7,536 nucleotides of DNA from an uncultured Clostridia bacterium (GTDB taxonomy: Bacteria > Bacillota > Clostridia > Christensenellales > Aristaeellaceae), in NCBI GenBank assembly GCA_944363005.1, contig CALVTV010000162.1:1-7536 (forward strand). The letters run 5' to 3'. Each line of letters opens with the position of its first letter. The stretch's first letter is position 1. The position numbers were made by a program, and so were the translations under genes. The notes beneath the pieces were generated by a model. The model made no database searches. It worked only from the letters and a program-made list of their open reading frames with translations, and had not been told where the DNA came from. Positions 5,510 through 7,536 of this stretch are shown in pieces.

Positions 5510-5537
5510 AGGGCGAGGACGAGGCGGGCCCTTTTTT
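5510..5537 (+). terminator. Probable rho-independent terminator after spo0A
   Basis: AGGGC (5510-5514) pairs with GCCCT (5528-5532) and runs directly into six Ts (5532-5537). The stem is short and the loop is 13 bases. An alternative hairpin, CGCCC (5502-5506) with GGGCG (5511-5515), would use the same left arm. It separates the sporulation genes from the greA promoter. Confidence 0.5.
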
Positions 5538-5575
5538 CATGCCGTCATGGGAGCACGCGAAAACTCCTGATTTTA

Positions 5576-5604
5576 TTGACAAAAACTGGGCTGGAGAGTA
5601 TAAT
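5576..5604 (+). promoter_or_regulatory. Strong sigma-A promoter of greA-lysS
   Basis: A perfect consensus: TTGACA (5576-5581), 17 bases, TATAAT (5599-5604). Transcription should start near 5611. The leader of about 85 bases includes a small hairpin, CGGGA (5625-5629) with TCCCG (5638-5642), not followed by a T-run. Confidence 0.9.
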
Positions 5605-5695
5605 CATAAAATATGGCAGTATGCCGGGAGCTTTTGTTCCCGCGGCCGTGTTTGCTTTCCGTCAGGAGGGCAAAATGGAAAAAGGAGAGATCAAA

Positions 5696-6181
5696 ATGGC
5701 AGATACGAAGCATCTGGTTGTGACACGCGAAGGCCTTCAGAAGATGAAGGAAGAGCTGGAATACAAAGAGACTACGGAAAAAATGCGCATTGCGGAGCAG
5801 CTGAAGGTGGCCATCTCCTATGGCGATCTGAGCGAGAATGCCGAATATGACGCGGCGAAAAACGATCAGGCTACGCTTGAGCAGCGCATCACTGAGCTCA
5901 AACAGATGATTGAAAACGCGGTCGTTGTCGATGAAAGCAAGATCAATACGGACGCTGTCAGTTTCGGCACGAAGGTCACCATTGTGGATTTGGACGATGA
6001 GGACGGCGAAGAGGAGGTCTACTCCATCGTCGGCACCAGCGAGTCGGACCCGATCAATGGCCGCTTGTCCAATGAGTCTCCGGTTGGCGCCGCGCTTATC
6101 GGCGCGCACGTTGGGGACACGGTTGTAGCGCAGACCCCGGGCGGAGCTCGCCGCCTGCGCATTGTGAATATTGCGCTGTAA
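5696..6181 (+). CDS. greA: Transcription elongation factor GreA
   Basis: GreA enters the secondary channel of stalled RNA polymerase and stimulates cleavage of backtracked RNA. The 161-residue protein has the expected N-terminal coiled coil (about 1-78) with the acidic tip GDLSENAEYDAAKN; D44 and E47 correspond to the catalytic D41 and E44 of E. coli. The C-terminal FKBP-like domain includes FGTKVTIVDLDD, YSIVGTSESDP, and SPVGAALIGAHVGDTV. I choose ATG at 5696, with AAAGGAGA (5681-5688) upstream at good spacing, because the family starts this way. An in-frame ATG at 5675 would add 7 residues (MEKGEIK) and has the stronger AGGAGGG (5664-5670), but at only 4 bases. The gene has a consensus sigma-A promoter and is followed by lysS after 29 bases, probably in one operon. 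Confidence 0.95.
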   Translation: MADTKHLVVTREGLQKMKEELEYKETTEKMRIAEQLKVAISYGDLSENAEYDAAKNDQATLEQRITELKQMIENAVVVDESKINTDAVSFGTKVTIVDLDDEDGEEEVYSIVGTSESDPINGRLSNESPVGAALIGAHVGDTVVAQTPGGARRLRIVNIAL

Positions 6182-6210
6182 ATCTCCAGCATACAGAGAG
6201 GAAAATTGAC

Positions 6211-7536
6211 GTGGCAGAAGAAATGTTTACCGCGCCGGAACTGAGCGAACAGGAGCAGATCCGCCGCGCAAAGCTGTTCAAGTACCAGGCTGAAGGCCGT
6301 GATCCCTACACCATTACGCGATATGACCGGACTTACACGTCCAAGCAGATCCTCGATGATTTTGAGGCGTTGGAAGGAAAAGAAGTCTCGATTGCCGGGC
6401 GCATGATGAGCCGCCGGATCATGGGCAAGGCTTCCTTTGTGCATATGCTCGATGGCGAAGGCCAGATTCAGGCATATGTCCGCCGCGAGGATGTGGGCGA
6501 AGACGTCTATGCCGACTTCAAGACCATGGACATCGGCGATATTCTCGGCGTTCGCGGCACGGTGTTCCGCACGAAGACGGGAGAAATCTCCGTGCATGCG
6601 ACGCACCTTGAATTGCTGACCAAGTCCCTGCGCGTGCTGCCGGAAAAGTGGAATGGCCTCAAGGACCAGGATATGCGCTATCGCCAGCGCTATGTGGATA
6701 CGATTGTCAATCCGGAGGTGAGGGACACCTTCATCAAGCGCAGCCAGATCATCAAGGCTTTGCGCGAATTCCTGGACAACAAGGGGTTCCTCGAGGTGGA
6801 TACGCCGGTTTTGCAGACCATTGAAATCGGCGCGAATTCCCGTTCCTTTGTCACCCATCACAACGCGCTGGATATTCCGATGTACTTGCGCATTGAGACG
6901 GAACTGTATCTCAAGCGCCTGATTGTGGGCGGCTTTGAAAAGGTGTACGAAGTCGGGCGCATCTTCCGCAACGAGGGCATGGATACCCGGCATAATCCGG
7001 AATTCACGACCATTGAGCTGTATCAGGCGTACGCGGACTACAACGATATCATGAATCTCGTTGAGGAGCTGTACATCTATGTGACGCAGAAGGCCTGCGG
7101 AACGCTCAAGATTCAGTATCAGGGCAAAGAGATCGACATGTCCGGCCCCTGGACGCGCATGACGATGGCGGAGTCGGTCAAGTAGTATTCGGGCATTGAT
7201 TACTACGCCTGGCAGAGCGATGAACAGGCGCGGGCAGAGTGCGAAGCGCGCGGCGTGCATGTGGAGAAAAATGCCGTGAAGGGCGAGTGCCTGGAAGCGT
7301 GTTTTGACGAGTTTGTGGAGCCGAACCTGGTGCAGCCCACGTTCATCACGGACTACCCGGTCGCCATTTCGCCGCTGGCCAAGTGCAAGAAGGACGAGCC
7401 GGAGATGACCGAGCGTTTTGAAGCGTACGCCTGCTGCTTTGAACTTTGCAATGCGTTCTCTGAGCTGAATGACCCGATTGATCAGCGTGCCCGCTTTGAG
7501 CGTCAGGCGAAGATCAAGCGCGCGCAGGGCGGTCAT
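6211..7536 (+). CDS. lysS: Lysyl-tRNA synthetase, class II, with in-frame TAG; 3' end outside window
   Basis: LysRS charges tRNA-Lys. The GTG start has GAGAGG (6196-6201) 9 bases upstream. The anticodon-binding OB fold (about 57-140) has GRMMSRRIMGKASFVHMLDG; the class II core has THHNALDIPMYLRI (215-228) and motif 2, EVGRIFRNEGMDTRHNPEFT then TIELY. Reading stops at TAG (7183-7185, codon 325), where relatives often have Glu, yet the same frame continues as clear LysRS: HVEKNAVKGECLEACFDEFV, QPTFITDYPVAISPLAK, PEMTERFEAY and CNAFSELNDPIDQRARFERQ. One base change (GAG, CAG or AAG to TAG) would explain it. The C-terminus with motif 3 is not in view. Residues 204-211 (IEIGANSR) and 405-413 (AYACCFELC) differ from the usual IPGGAAAR and GREI regions. 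Sequencing error, a true nonsense mutation or readthrough are the options. Confidence 0.9.

Noticed and set aside
7183..7185. Pyrrolysine or wholesale TAG recoding as the explanation for the lysS amber codon
   Set aside because: spoIIP ends in TAG here, no pyl gene is in the window, and a single base change or error is simpler.
6019..7536. A 505-residue minus-strand frame
   Set aside because: It lies antisense to greA and lysS, which are clearly real, and reads like a codon-bias shadow without a recognisable family.

Overview
The window is a piece of a moderately GC-rich, endospore-forming Clostridia-like (Bacillota) chromosome. The evidence is a set of recognisable sporulation genes (spoIIP, sigG, ylmC/ymxH, spoIVB, spo0A) next to housekeeping genes (nrdR, greA, lysS), together with strong GGAGG-type ribosome binding sites and Bacillota-type promoters. 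It is core chromosome: I see no transposase, integrase, tRNA, rRNA or CRISPR array.

Layout. Positions 1-295 hold no gene I can support, only a tandem repeat and small palindromes. A short Cys-rich, spore-coat-like gene lies on the minus strand (574 down to about 296-316) and appears to carry a one-base frameshift. Then come spoIIP (+, 836-1660), sigG (-, 1669-2442, convergent with spoIIP), ylmC/ymxH (+, 2588-2827), nrdR (+, 2923-3390), spoIVB (+, 3455-4711), spo0A (+, 4742-5473), a terminator, a perfect-consensus sigma-A promoter, greA (+, 5696-6181) and the first 442 codons of lysS (+, 6211 to the window end).

How the genes fit together. Spo0A opens sporulation. SpoIIP is a peptidoglycan hydrolase of engulfment. 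Sigma-G runs late forespore transcription. SpoIVB is the forespore-made serine protease that signals to the mother cell to activate sigma-K. Sigma-G-like promoters with the same layout (GAATA, 18 bases, CATnnTG) sit in front of both sigG and spoIVB. A sigma-E-like site precedes spoIIP, and a weaker sigma-K-like site precedes the coat-like gene, so the cascade can be partly read from the DNA.

Most notable points: (1) Spo0A keeps the phosphoacceptor Asp but lacks the acidic pair and the conserved Lys of its receiver domain; (2) lysS has an in-frame TAG at codon 325, followed by intact LysRS sequence; (3) the spoIVB start region can fold into a nested hairpin that only read-through nrdR mRNA would contain, not the predicted sigma-G transcript; (4) the coat-like gene is shifted at a T6 run. 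All rest on reading by eye; no alignment or folding program was run.
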